Shown here: in pieces, positions 26,247 to 34,853 of the stretch
Numbering within the stretch: the stretch's first letter is position 1
Layout: each line of letters opens with the position of its first letter
Assembly (NCBI GenBank): GCA_002317135.1
Contig: DCIX01000036.1
Span: 1 to 64,000, forward strand
Origin: Bacteroidales bacterium UBA1715
GTDB lineage: Bacteria > Bacteroidota > Bacteroidia > Bacteroidales > UBA1715
Reading direction: 5' to 3'
Length of the DNA: 64,000 bases
Made by a program: the position numbers and the translations under genes
Notes under the pieces: generated by a model
The model's input: only the letters and a program-made list of their open reading frames with translations
Databases searched by the model: none
What the model was told of the DNA's origin: nothing

Positions 26247-27466
26247 TATATTTTTTTCACAATCAACGCACTATTTGTTCCACCAAATCCGAACGAATTG
26301 GATAAAAACGCATTGATATTTTTAGGCGTTGTTACCGTTGCTATATTTAAATTTTTCGAATATTCATCTGGTTGTTCAAAATTGATATTCGGTGCAACAA
26401 ACGAATTGTGCATCATCAAAAGGGAATATACTAATTCACTTGAGCCAGCCATCCAACATTCATGTCCTGTCATTGATTTTGTTGAACTAATCAACGGACG
26501 AACACTTCCAAACAACGAATCCAAAGCCATAGCCTCAAACATATCACCTTGTGCAGTAGATGTTGCGTGTGCATTTATATAATCAATATCGGCAATGCCC
26601 ATACCTGCATCGGCAAGCGAGCGTTCCATAGCAATGCGAGAACCAATATCGCTTGGTTGCGAGATATTTCCACCATTCGACGAAAATCCATAACCGACCA
26701 ATTCTCCTAAAATTGTTGCCCCACGCTTTACTGCATGCTCATATTCTTCTAAAATCACTGTTGCAGCACCACCACTTGGCACCAAACCATCACGATTTGC
26801 ATCAAACGGACGCGATGCCTTTGTTGGTTCGTCTATACGAACAGAGAACGTGTTAATGCCATCAAAACTACCCATAGAAAGGTAATTGGTTTCTTGAGCA
26901 CCACCACAAACAATCATATCCTGCAATCCTTGGCGAATAAACATCATTCCAAGACCAACTGCATGCGAACTACTGGCACAAGCAGCACTGATTGTCATAT
27001 TTATGCCTCGTAGTTTAAAAATGGTAGACAAGTTCATCGTCACTGTGGAGTTCATGGACTGGAATATAGCCCCTGAACCCATCAGTGTCGTGTCTTTTTT
27101 CTCCAATGCAACCGTGTGTGCATCGATAACCGCTTTTGCCGAAGAGTCATTTCCATACAATACACCTACTTCGTTTTTCTCCAAATAATCGGCATCAATA
27201 CCTGCAGATTGCAAGGCTTCAACGGTGGCCATATACGCATATTCGCCTTGTTCTGGCAAACAAACGCGAGAACGACGATCAAGCAATCCTTTCAACTGCG
27301 GACGCTCAACAATACCTGTCAACGGAGAACGATAACCGTATTCCGTTCGCATTGGATCAATTCCAATACCAGACTTACCCTCGCGTAAAGAATTTGTTAC
27401 TTCTGCTATATTTTTTCCTAAACAGGAATAGATTCCCATTCCTGTTATAACCACCCGTTTTGTCAT
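26246..27466 (-). CDS. beta-ketoacyl-ACP synthase family protein (FabF-like)
   Basis: 406 residues, thiolase fold. It condenses an acyl starter with malonyl-ACP. The catalytic triad is complete: Cys163 in SAACASSS, His300 in NAHATST and His335 in TGHECWMAGSS. The sequence GHECWMAG, in place of the GHTLGAAG of housekeeping FabF, is typical of ketosynthases in aryl polyene and flexirubin type loci. With the ammonia-lyase and FabG upstream it should elongate an aromatic starter. No acyl carrier protein or dehydratase is in the operon, so those must come from elsewhere. Confidence 0.9.
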   Translation of the reverse strand: MTKRVVITGMGIYSCLGKNIAEVTNSLREGKSGIGIDPMRTEYGYRSPLTGIVERPQLKGLLDRRSRVCLPEQGEYAYMATVEALQSAGIDADYLEKNEVGVLYGNDSSAKAVIDAHTVALEKKDTTLMGSGAIFQSMNSTVTMNLSTIFKLRGINMTISAACASSSHAVGLGMMFIRQGLQDMIVCGGAQETNYLSMGSFDGINTFSVRIDEPTKASRPFDANRDGLVPSGGAATVILEEYEHAVKRGATILGELVGYGFSSNGGNISQPSDIGSRIAMERSLADAGMGIADIDYINAHATSTAQGDMFEAMALDSLFGSVRPLISSTKSMTGHECWMAGSSELVYSLLMMHNSFVAPNINFEQPDEYSKNLNIATVTTPKNINAFLSNSFGFGGTNSALIVKKI

Positions 27467-27486
27467 TTATATTATATTTCTCTATT

Positions 27487-28032
27487 CTACCACTCTATTC
27501 CGAAACGCAATGAAGCACCAGAAAAATCAATTTTCTTTGTTATTTCTTTATATGTATCTGTATCAACATTCCATTCTGTTGTTACATCATCGAATGGTTC
27601 ATAATAAGAAAGCGCAGCAGAAATCGTTAAAGCAAAGTCTTTCTTTGAAGCAAAGCGAACGCCAAACGCCAAATCACCATACGAACCCATATCAGCACCA
27701 ATATACGAACCTAAACGAGCACTCAAACTTGGAGAAATAGTTCTATCATTCAAGAACACATGTTTTACTGATGTATAGAATGGAACCAATCCATAATTTC
27801 CAGAACCAGTTACGCCTAAACCGATACCCACAAATGTATGACCATTAAAATAAAATCCGTGAGTTGTTGAAACAGCAACTGAATTACCTTCATCGCCCCA
27901 GAAATGGAAACGATTTTCTTGTTCTACAAAACCTTGATATCCCTCAGGAATACGAATACTCACATTTTCTTGAGCATTACCTACAATTGCAAGACTAATA
28001 AGTGCAAGACATGTTACAATAATTTTCTTCAT
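27487..28032 (-). CDS. outer-membrane beta-barrel protein
   Basis: 181 residues from ATG 28032, with a signal peptide ending VGNAQ. The mature part alternates polar and hydrophobic residues in short strands (HGFYFNGHTFVGIGLGVTG, DLAFGVRFASKKDFALTISAALSYY) and ends in a strand closed by an aromatic residue (ASLRFGIEW), as in small eight-strand barrels. It sits within the lyase/ketosynthase operon, so it may be co-expressed with that pathway, but no direct role is shown. Confidence 0.8.
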   Translation of the reverse strand: MKKIIVTCLALISLAIVGNAQENVSIRIPEGYQGFVEQENRFHFWGDEGNSVAVSTTHGFYFNGHTFVGIGLGVTGSGNYGLVPFYTSVKHVFLNDRTISPSLSARLGSYIGADMGSYGDLAFGVRFASKKDFALTISAALSYYEPFDDVTTEWNVDTDTYKEITKKIDFSGASLRFGIEW

Positions 28033-28107
28033 AATAAATAAGTATTTAATTAATAATAACAATCAAAATGTAAATTATACATAGACATAAATCATGCCAT
28101 TCTATTT

Positions 28108-28836
28108 TTATGTATACAAACCGCCATTAATAGATACAACTTCGCCAGTTATGTATGCAGCTTTATCAGACGCAAGGAAGGCAACCAAATCGGCAACCTC
28201 TTCGGCCTTACCAAAACGACCTGCAGGAATCATTTTCTTTAATTCCGCCTCAGGTAAATCTTGCGTCATATCTGTTGCAATAAATCCTGGAGCAACCGCA
28301 TTTACCGTAATTTTTCGAGAACCAATTTCTTGTGCAAGTGCTTTTGTCGCACCTATTAAACCTGCCTTTGCAGCAGAATAATTCGTTTGACCAGCCAAAC
28401 CTTTTATGCCCGACAACGAAGCGATATTTATGATTCTACCATATCGCTTGGAAATCATACCTTTAAGCACACGGCGTGTCACAAAAAAGAACGAGTCCAA
28501 GTTAGTATGCAACACATCGTTCCATTGTTCATTTTGCATAAACACCATCACCGCATCCTTACGAATACCTGCGTTGTTTACTAAAATAGAGATATAATCC
28601 TCTGGATGTGCGTCCTGCCATTTCGTAATATTTTCATCAACCGATTGATTATCAGAAACATCAAACGGAAGCAATTCTGCTACACCACCTTCATTTTCAA
28701 TCTGTTGTTTTACTTCTAACGCAGCTTGTTCGTTCGAACGGTAATTTATAAGAACTGCACAGCCTTCTTTCGCAAGTGCCAAACATACCGCCCGACCAAT
28801 TCCACGCGAACCACCTGTTACTAAAGCATATTTCAT
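28108..28836 (-). CDS. 3-oxoacyl-ACP reductase (FabG-like SDR)
   Basis: 242 residues. A short-chain dehydrogenase that reduces beta-ketoacyl-ACP with NADPH. It has the cofactor motif TGGSRGIG near residues 7-14, the NNAG motif, the catalytic Ser in IASLSG and the YSAAK catalytic pair. The start is 4 nt after the ammonia-lyase stop, so they are in one operon with the ketosynthase; a pathway-specific copy rather than the main fabG is likely. Confidence 0.92.
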   Translation of the reverse strand: MKYALVTGGSRGIGRAVCLALAKEGCAVLINYRSNEQAALEVKQQIENEGGVAELLPFDVSDNQSVDENITKWQDAHPEDYISILVNNAGIRKDAVMVFMQNEQWNDVLHTNLDSFFFVTRRVLKGMISKRYGRIINIASLSGIKGLAGQTNYSAAKAGLIGATKALAQEIGSRKITVNAVAPGFIATDMTQDLPEAELKKMIPAGRFGKAEEVADLVAFLASDKAAYITGEVVSINGGLYT

Positions 28837-28839
28837 GTG

Positions 28840-30369
28840 TTAAATATTTACGTTTTTCAAGTATTCAATTACTGTTGCCAACTCTTCGTATTTTGAAGTA
28901 TCGTCTACAAATGCTGGCACAATTTTACGAACATCTTCGTAAAATCCTCTTGTTGCAGATGAAAGATTTTCGACTTTCAACTTTTTGTCTCTTACCAAAC
29001 AATCAACGGCTTGAACCAATGCAAGGCAATGAATAGCAGCGACTTGATATGAGTTTTCAATTACATGTTTCGTAATCAATGCTGAATTTGTACCCATTGA
29101 AACTACATCTTGGTTGTCGTTATTATTCGGAATTGAATGTACCGACATTGGGTTAGACAACGTCTGACATTCCGCAGTTGTAGAAGTCGCAGTAAATTGT
29201 GCAGCCTGTAAACCATAGTTCAAACCAAGTTTTCCAAGATTCACAAAAGGAGGCAAAATACCATTGATTCTGTCATGGAACAAATAATTCAATTGTCGTT
29301 CCATAAGCATAGTCATTTTGGTAACGGCAATTTTCAATTTATCCATTTCGAAAGAAATGTAGTCGCCATGGAAATTTCCACCGTGATATACACTTTGGGT
29401 TTCCACATCTACAATAGGATTATCGTCAACTGCATTGTATTCATTTACAATTACTTTCTCTGCGTTATCAATTTCATCGGAAATTGGTCCCAATATTTGT
29501 GGAACGCAACGCAAAGAATAGTATGGTTGTACTTTCACATCTTCGCCAAAACGCATTGTCGTAGTCTTTTGATCGTACAACTCTTGTTGACGATTGCGAA
29601 GACATTTGCTATCTTTCAAGATTTCACGCATAACTTCAGCTGTCTTTTGCTGACCAACATGAAATTTGATTTTATTCAAAACAGGACTCAAAAAGTCATC
29701 ATAAGAACCTGCTATTTCGTTCATCATAGAAGAGAACAACAAATTCCAACGCAACATTTTTTGAGCATATATCAAGTTAACGAAACTAATACCGGTCATA
29801 CAAGCAGTTCCGTTTACGATAGACAAACCATCTCGGCCACGAAGTTGTAATGGTTGTAGTTTTTCTTTCTTTAAGACCTCAGCAGTTGGTAATTTTTGTC
29901 CTTTATAGAACACAAAACCTTCACCTATCAATGTAAGAGCCAACTGTGAAAGTTGAACCAAGTCCCCACTGGCACCAACACTACCGTGTTCTGGTATAAA
30001 AGGATAAATGCCACGATTAATATATTCTTTCAGCTGTTTTGCACAATCAATATGAACACCCGATTTTCCTTGCATAAAAGTCATATAACGAGCATACATA
30101 GCTGCACGGACATACAATTCTGGTAATGGTTTGCCTGCACCGCATGAATGCGAGCGAACAATATTATATTGCAAGTCATTTAAATCGGCATCGCTAACAC
30201 GATATTGTGCCATAGGACCAAAACCTGTGTTAATGCCATAAATAACCTTGTCTTTTGAGAATGCTTCCAAGAAAGAATAACTTTCGACAATCTTTTGTTC
30301 TTCTTTCTTGCTAATATTCAAATTTTTGCCACCAAAAACAATGGCATAAATATTTTGTAACGTAACCAT
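28840..30369 (-). CDS. aromatic amino acid ammonia-lyase, probably tyrosine ammonia-lyase
   Basis: Removes ammonia from an aromatic amino acid to give a cinnamate-type acid. From ATG 30369 it has 509 residues. The self-made MIO cofactor comes from Ala-Ser-Gly 133-135 in GSVGASGDLVQ. Catalytic Tyr44 lies in IYGINTGFGPMAQYR. His74 in RSHSCG is the position that favours tyrosine over phenylalanine in known enzymes. The sequence reads very like the Flavobacterium johnsoniae tyrosine ammonia-lyase (for example YYSLRCVPQILGP and VHSIPNNNDNQD). p-Coumarate would prime the ketosynthase downstream. A -7 box falls before this start, ruling out the GTG at 30399. Confidence 0.9.
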   Translation of the reverse strand: MVTLQNIYAIVFGGKNLNISKKEEQKIVESYSFLEAFSKDKVIYGINTGFGPMAQYRVSDADLNDLQYNIVRSHSCGAGKPLPELYVRAAMYARYMTFMQGKSGVHIDCAKQLKEYINRGIYPFIPEHGSVGASGDLVQLSQLALTLIGEGFVFYKGQKLPTAEVLKKEKLQPLQLRGRDGLSIVNGTACMTGISFVNLIYAQKMLRWNLLFSSMMNEIAGSYDDFLSPVLNKIKFHVGQQKTAEVMREILKDSKCLRNRQQELYDQKTTTMRFGEDVKVQPYYSLRCVPQILGPISDEIDNAEKVIVNEYNAVDDNPIVDVETQSVYHGGNFHGDYISFEMDKLKIAVTKMTMLMERQLNYLFHDRINGILPPFVNLGKLGLNYGLQAAQFTATSTTAECQTLSNPMSVHSIPNNNDNQDVVSMGTNSALITKHVIENSYQVAAIHCLALVQAVDCLVRDKKLKVENLSSATRGFYEDVRKIVPAFVDDTSKYEELATVIEYLKNVNI

Positions 30370-30398
30370 CTCCTTACAAACCTCATGAATTTGATACA

Positions 30399-30406
30399 CA
30401 AAGATA
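30399..30406 (-). promoter_or_regulatory. -7 box of the ammonia-lyase operon
   Basis: TATCTTTG on the minus strand, 29 nt before the ATG at 30369. It probably drives the six genes down to 23903. AATTGACAATgGA-type reiterations lie just upstream (30414-30445). Confidence 0.55.
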
Positions 30407-30571
30407 GGAAATTAAATTGACAATAGATAATTGACAATGGATATTATTCTCTGACTGGTAGCATAACAAAATCAAATACACAATGAACACTATACAGCAA
30501 GACACATATTTATATTGTGAACTATTCTTTTATTACAATACTTTTTCTATTTTTACAAAAAATTCATTGTG

Positions 30572-31702
30572 ATGAAAAACATCCAAATGGTTGACCTGCA
30601 AAGTCAATACGAAAGAATCAAAGACGAGATTAATGCAAACATTCAAAATGTGCTTGATTCTGCGGCATTTGTAAAAGGTGGAATGGTAACAACTTTCCAA
30701 AAACATCTTGAACAATATCTGCAAGTTACGCATGTCATTCCCGTAGGGAACGGTACCGATGCATTGCAAATTTCCTTGATGGCTTTAGGACTCAAACCTG
30801 GCGATGAAGTCATTACACCGACATTCACATTTATTGCAACTGCCGAAGTTGTTGCTTTACTTGGGTTAACTCCTATTGTTGTGGATGTTGACCCCGATAC
30901 ATTTTGTATGTCCGTAGAAAGTGTAAAAAAAGCGATAACTCCCAAGACGAAAGCGATTGTTCCTGTACATTTATTTGGACAACATGCCGATATGGAATCT
31001 ATTTTGCAAATTGCCAAAGAACACAATTTGTATGTAATTGAAGATGCCTGTCAATCAATTGGAGCTACTTACACTTTTTCTGACGGCACAACCAAACAGT
31101 CTGGTTGTATGGGAACGATTGGATGCACATCGTTTTTCCCTTCCAAAAACCTTGGCTGTTACGGAGATGGCGGTGCAATTTTTACCAATGACGATGTTTT
31201 GGCTAAAGAAATACAATGCATTGCCAATCACGGCATGACAGAACGATACCACCACGACAGAATTGGTGTAAACTCACGTCTTGATAGCATACAAGCGGCT
31301 ATTCTTGATGTAAAACTACAGCACCTCAACGAATATACCAAAGCAAGACAAGCAGCTGCGGCATTCTACGACAACGCGTTTTCCCATAATCCCAAACTGA
31401 CTATTCCCGCTCGAAATCCCCAATCGAGCCATGTGTTCCATCAATACACAATTAAACTACACGCAAGTATTGACAGGAATAAACTCCAAGCCAATCTTAA
31501 AGAAAAGGGGATTCCTGCAATGATTTATTACCCAATTCCTTTACATTTGCAGAACGCATACAAAAACGATAGATACAAAAGCGGAGATTTCCCGAATGCA
31601 GAAATGCTTTCTCAATGCGTATTATCGCTACCTATGCATACAGAATTGGACAAGGAACAACTAACATACATCACCCAAACAGTATTAGAACTGATACAAT
31701 AA
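30572..31702 (+). CDS. WbpE-like sugar nucleotide aminotransferase
   Basis: 376 residues from ATG 30572. A PLP-dependent DegT/DnrJ/EryC1/StrS aminotransferase; the PLP Lys is in FFPSKNLGCYGDGG and the cofactor pocket in VGNGTDALQISL and EDACQSIGA. It resembles WbpE/WlbC, which aminates UDP-2-acetamido-2-deoxy-3-oxo-glucuronate at C3. The acetyltransferase and dehydrogenase of the same route follow at once, the first sharing TAATG with this gene. This starts the plus-strand polysaccharide cluster. Confidence 0.9.
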   Translation: MKNIQMVDLQSQYERIKDEINANIQNVLDSAAFVKGGMVTTFQKHLEQYLQVTHVIPVGNGTDALQISLMALGLKPGDEVITPTFTFIATAEVVALLGLTPIVVDVDPDTFCMSVESVKKAITPKTKAIVPVHLFGQHADMESILQIAKEHNLYVIEDACQSIGATYTFSDGTTKQSGCMGTIGCTSFFPSKNLGCYGDGGAIFTNDDVLAKEIQCIANHGMTERYHHDRIGVNSRLDSIQAAILDVKLQHLNEYTKARQAAAAFYDNAFSHNPKLTIPARNPQSSHVFHQYTIKLHASIDRNKLQANLKEKGIPAMIYYPIPLHLQNAYKNDRYKSGDFPNAEMLSQCVLSLPMHTELDKEQLTYITQTVLELIQ

Positions 31703-32280
31703 TGGAAGGTAAAACATATTTTGCACACGAAACGGCTATTATAGACGACGGTTGCCATATTGGTACAAACACCAAGATTTGGCATTTTTCTCATATTATG
31801 CAAAATTGTGAGATTGGAGAAGATTGCAATATCGGACAGAATGTTGTTGTTTCACCTCAAGTTGTTATCGGCAACAATGTCAAAATTCAAAATAATGTAT
31901 CGGTTTACACTGGCGTAATCTGCGAAGACGATGTGTTTCTTGGACCTTCGATGGTATTCACGAATGTGATTAACCCACGCAGTTTCATTTCCAGAAAATC
32001 CGAATTTAAACAAACAATCATACGAAAAGGTGCTTCTATTGGAGCCAATGCTACTATTGTTTGCGGACACGAGATAGGAGAATATGCATTGATTGGAGCA
32101 GGATCTGTCATTACAAAAAACGTAAAACCATACGCACTTATGGTAGGGAATCCAGCAAAACAATTAGGCTGGGTTAGCAAAAACGGACATAGGCTTACAT
32201 TCGAAAATAATACAGCAACTTGTCCAGAAACTGGAGAAATTTATAGATTACAAAACGATTCAATTACTTTAGAAAAATAA
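31702..32280 (+). CDS. WbpD-like sugar N-acetyltransferase (left-handed beta-helix)
   Basis: 192 residues made of hexapeptide repeats (IGTNTKIWHFSHIMQNCEIG, IGNNVKIQNNVSVYTGVICE). It resembles WbpD/WlbB, which acetylates the 3-amino group of UDP-2-acetamido-3-amino-2,3-dideoxy-glucuronate; the family HFSHI and GNPAKQLGWVS blocks are present. The start ATG overlaps the stop of the aminotransferase. An in-frame upstream extension exists but would lie inside that gene. Confidence 0.9.
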   Translation: MEGKTYFAHETAIIDDGCHIGTNTKIWHFSHIMQNCEIGEDCNIGQNVVVSPQVVIGNNVKIQNNVSVYTGVICEDDVFLGPSMVFTNVINPRSFISRKSEFKQTIIRKGASIGANATIVCGHEIGEYALIGAGSVITKNVKPYALMVGNPAKQLGWVSKNGHRLTFENNTATCPETGEIYRLQNDSITLEK

Positions 32281-32282
32281 TT

Positions 32283-33311
32283 ATGATAAAGTTTGCTGTT
32301 GTTGGTCAAGGGCATATAGGCAAGCGCCATGCTGAAATGATCAGAAGAAACAAAGATTCTGAACTTGTTGCCGTTTGCGACATTTTACCCAAAGAACAAC
32401 TTGGACTTGAAAACCTTGAAGTACCATTCTTTAATTCAATAGATGAACTTTTAAATTCAAACATTGACCTTGACGTTGTAAACATCTGCACACCAAACGG
32501 TTTTCATGCTGAATATGCAATTAAAGCATTAGAACACAAATATCATGTTGTTCTTGAAAAACCTATTGCACTAACAAAAAAAGACGCAGAACAAATCGTT
32601 TTTAAATCGTTAGAGATGTCCCGCCATGTATTCTGTGTTATGCAGAATCGCTATTCACCTCCTTCGGTATGGTTAAAAGACATCATTAGCAATCAGATTT
32701 TAGGCGACATCTATATGGTTCAACTGAATTGTTATTGGAATCGCGATAGTCGTTACTATAAACCTGGGAACTGGCACGGGACTACAAATCTTGATGGCGG
32801 AACGTTGTTCACACAATTCTCCCACTTTATCGATATCATGTATTGGTTGTTCGGCGATATAACAAACATTCGAGGGAATTTTCAAGACTTCTCACATGCA
32901 TCCTTAACCGATTTTGAAGACAGTGGAGTTGTTACCTTTGACTTCATAAATGGCGGTATGGGTTGTATAAATTATTCAACCGCTGTTTGGGATAAGAATT
33001 TAGAAAGCAGTATTATCATTGTAGGAGAAAAAGGCACCGTAAAAGTGGCAGGGCAATATATGAACGAAGTTGAATATTGCCACATTCAAGACTACGAAAT
33101 GCCTACCCTTGCACCATCAAATCCACCAAACGATTATGGTGCATATAAAGGTTCTGCTCAAAACCACCACTATGTTATTCAAAATGTGGTAGAAAAATTA
33201 ACAGAAAAAGGAAGCATAACAACAAATGTCCTTGAAGGATTAAAGGTAATTGACATTATTGAACGCATCTATCAAGTTAGAGACGCCCAATGGAAGAAGG
33301 TGAAAAAATAG
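32283..33311 (+). CDS. WbpB-like Gfo/Idh/MocA sugar dehydrogenase
   Basis: 342 residues. An N-terminal NAD-binding fold (FAVVGQGHIGKRHAEMI), the EKP motif (HVVLEKPIALTK) and a C-terminal alpha/beta domain with GGGTLF-like region DGGTLFTQFSHFIDIMYWLFG. It resembles WbpB/WlbA, which oxidises C3 of UDP-GlcNAcA. With the two genes before it, the pathway gives UDP-2,3-diacetamido-2,3-dideoxy-glucuronate. The first enzyme (UDP-GlcNAc 6-dehydrogenase) and any 2-epimerase are not in the window. Confidence 0.9.
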   Translation: MIKFAVVGQGHIGKRHAEMIRRNKDSELVAVCDILPKEQLGLENLEVPFFNSIDELLNSNIDLDVVNICTPNGFHAEYAIKALEHKYHVVLEKPIALTKKDAEQIVFKSLEMSRHVFCVMQNRYSPPSVWLKDIISNQILGDIYMVQLNCYWNRDSRYYKPGNWHGTTNLDGGTLFTQFSHFIDIMYWLFGDITNIRGNFQDFSHASLTDFEDSGVVTFDFINGGMGCINYSTAVWDKNLESSIIIVGEKGTVKVAGQYMNEVEYCHIQDYEMPTLAPSNPPNDYGAYKGSAQNHHYVIQNVVEKLTEKGSITTNVLEGLKVIDIIERIYQVRDAQWKKVKK

Positions 33312-34627
33312 AAAAGAAATTATTAATCCTCGCCTACGATTTTCCTCCATACGTATCTGTTGGTGGTTTACGTCCATATTCTTGGTATAAATATCTACGC
33401 CAATTCGGAGTTTACCCTATAGTTGTAACGCGCCAATGGGAAAACAAATATGGAAATGAATTAGACTATATTGCTCCTTCTGCAACAAGCGAAACTATTA
33501 TTGAACAAACGGAATATGGTACAATAATCCGTACACCATACAAGCCAAATTTGGCAAACAGAATTCTTCTTAAATACGGAAAAAAGCGATTCTCTCTTAT
33601 ACGAAAATTCGTAACCGCATTCTATGAATATGCCCAGTTTCTTTTATTTATAGGACCCAAAGCAGGTATTTATAGAGGAGCAAAAAAATATCTACAAGAA
33701 AACCCTGTTGATACTATTATTGCTACAGGAGAACCTTTTGTATTATTTAAATATGCATCTAAATTAAGTAAAAAACATAACATTTCATGGATTGCGGATT
33801 ATAGAGATGCGTGGATTCAAAATAAAAACAGAAGCAAAAGTATTTTTTCTTTTACTTGGAATAAATACTTCGAAAAAAAGTTTACCCATAATGTAACATA
33901 CATAACAACAGTTGGTGAATATTCTGCTAAACAAATTAATGAAAATATTGCTAAAAAGATCCATATTATCCGTAACGGATTTGATCCCTATGCAATAAGT
34001 GTAATAGCACATATTAAACAAAAAACAGACAAACTACGCTTTGCTTATATAGGAACAATATATGAATATCACCCTTTAAATAGTGTATTAAGCTGCTTTA
34101 ACCAATTAGTTGTAGAAAACAAAATCAATAATTTTGAATTTAATTTCTATGGTCTTAAAGACAATATTGGCATAGAAAAACTATTAAGCACTAAATTTAC
34201 TCTACTAAAACCATATATAAACATATACCCAAGACTAAGTAACTCTGAGTTACTTAAACGACTTGCAACACATAATATGTTGGTTCTATTTAATGATTAC
34301 TCCTTTGTTGGCACAAAAATATATGATTACATAGCTTTACAAAGACATATTTTATTTTGTTACGACAACGACAAAGAAGCCTTACAACTAAAACAAAAAT
34401 ATCTTGGAAACGAAGAATGCACAGCGAATCCTCAAAAGGAAATAATACAAATCACAAAAGCTGGCACTATCGTTCGTGACAAACAACACCTTATTGAACT
34501 TCTTCCACAAATTCACAAAGAATTTCAGCAAGGAGGAATAAAATGTTCAACTATAAACCAAGATAACTTTTCAAGGGAAACACAAGTCAAAATACTTTCC
34601 ACAATTATCACGACCTTACACAACTAA
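33290..34627 (+). CDS. glycosyltransferase-like protein of the GT4 type
   Basis: 445 residues. The N-terminus KLLILAYDFPPYVSVGGLRPYSW is the usual start of GT-B fold sugar transferases of capsule clusters, and a second fold follows with RFAYIGTIYEYHPLN and a weak E-x7-E region. It overlaps the dehydrogenase gene by 22 nt. Base composition is lower in G+C than the three genes before it. Sugar and acceptor are unknown. Confidence 0.8.
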   Translation: MEEGEKIEKKLLILAYDFPPYVSVGGLRPYSWYKYLRQFGVYPIVVTRQWENKYGNELDYIAPSATSETIIEQTEYGTIIRTPYKPNLANRILLKYGKKRFSLIRKFVTAFYEYAQFLLFIGPKAGIYRGAKKYLQENPVDTIIATGEPFVLFKYASKLSKKHNISWIADYRDAWIQNKNRSKSIFSFTWNKYFEKKFTHNVTYITTVGEYSAKQINENIAKKIHIIRNGFDPYAISVIAHIKQKTDKLRFAYIGTIYEYHPLNSVLSCFNQLVVENKINNFEFNFYGLKDNIGIEKLLSTKFTLLKPYINIYPRLSNSELLKRLATHNMLVLFNDYSFVGTKIYDYIALQRHILFCYDNDKEALQLKQKYLGNEECTANPQKEIIQITKAGTIVRDKQHLIELLPQIHKEFQQGGIKCSTINQDNFSRETQVKILSTIITTLHN

Positions 34628-34641
34628 CAAAAGGTACTCAT

Positions 34642-34839
34642 ACCCCAAATAAAAGTGTAAATTTTATCAGAATATCCACCAAGAAAAGTGCAACATTTAT
34701 CAAAATATTCCCCAAAAAAAGTGTATATTTTATCAAAACATTCCCCAAGAAAAGTGTGAATTCTACCAAAATATTCCCCAAGAAAAGTGTGAATTCTACC
34801 AAAACATTCCCCAGAAAAAATGTATATTTGCAAAACAAC
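34642..34839 (+). repeat. tandem array C: six 33-bp units upstream of a DUF4143 gene
   Basis: Units start at 34642, 34675, 34708, 34741, 34774 and 34807. The core is TTCCCCAAGAAAAGTGTGAA followed by TTCTACCAAAATA; units 4 and 5 differ at one position, the outer units have diverged. The last unit contains the -7 box of the ATPase gene. The minus-strand repeat peptide it could encode is a by-product of the period being divisible by three. Confidence 0.92.
34823..34830 (+). promoter_or_regulatory. -7 box of the DUF4143 gene inside the last repeat
   Basis: TATATTTG fits TAnnTTTG, 23 nt before the ATG at 34854. It is formed by sequence of the final unit of array C. Confidence 0.55.
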
Positions 34840-34853
34840 GCAAGCATAGAGCT

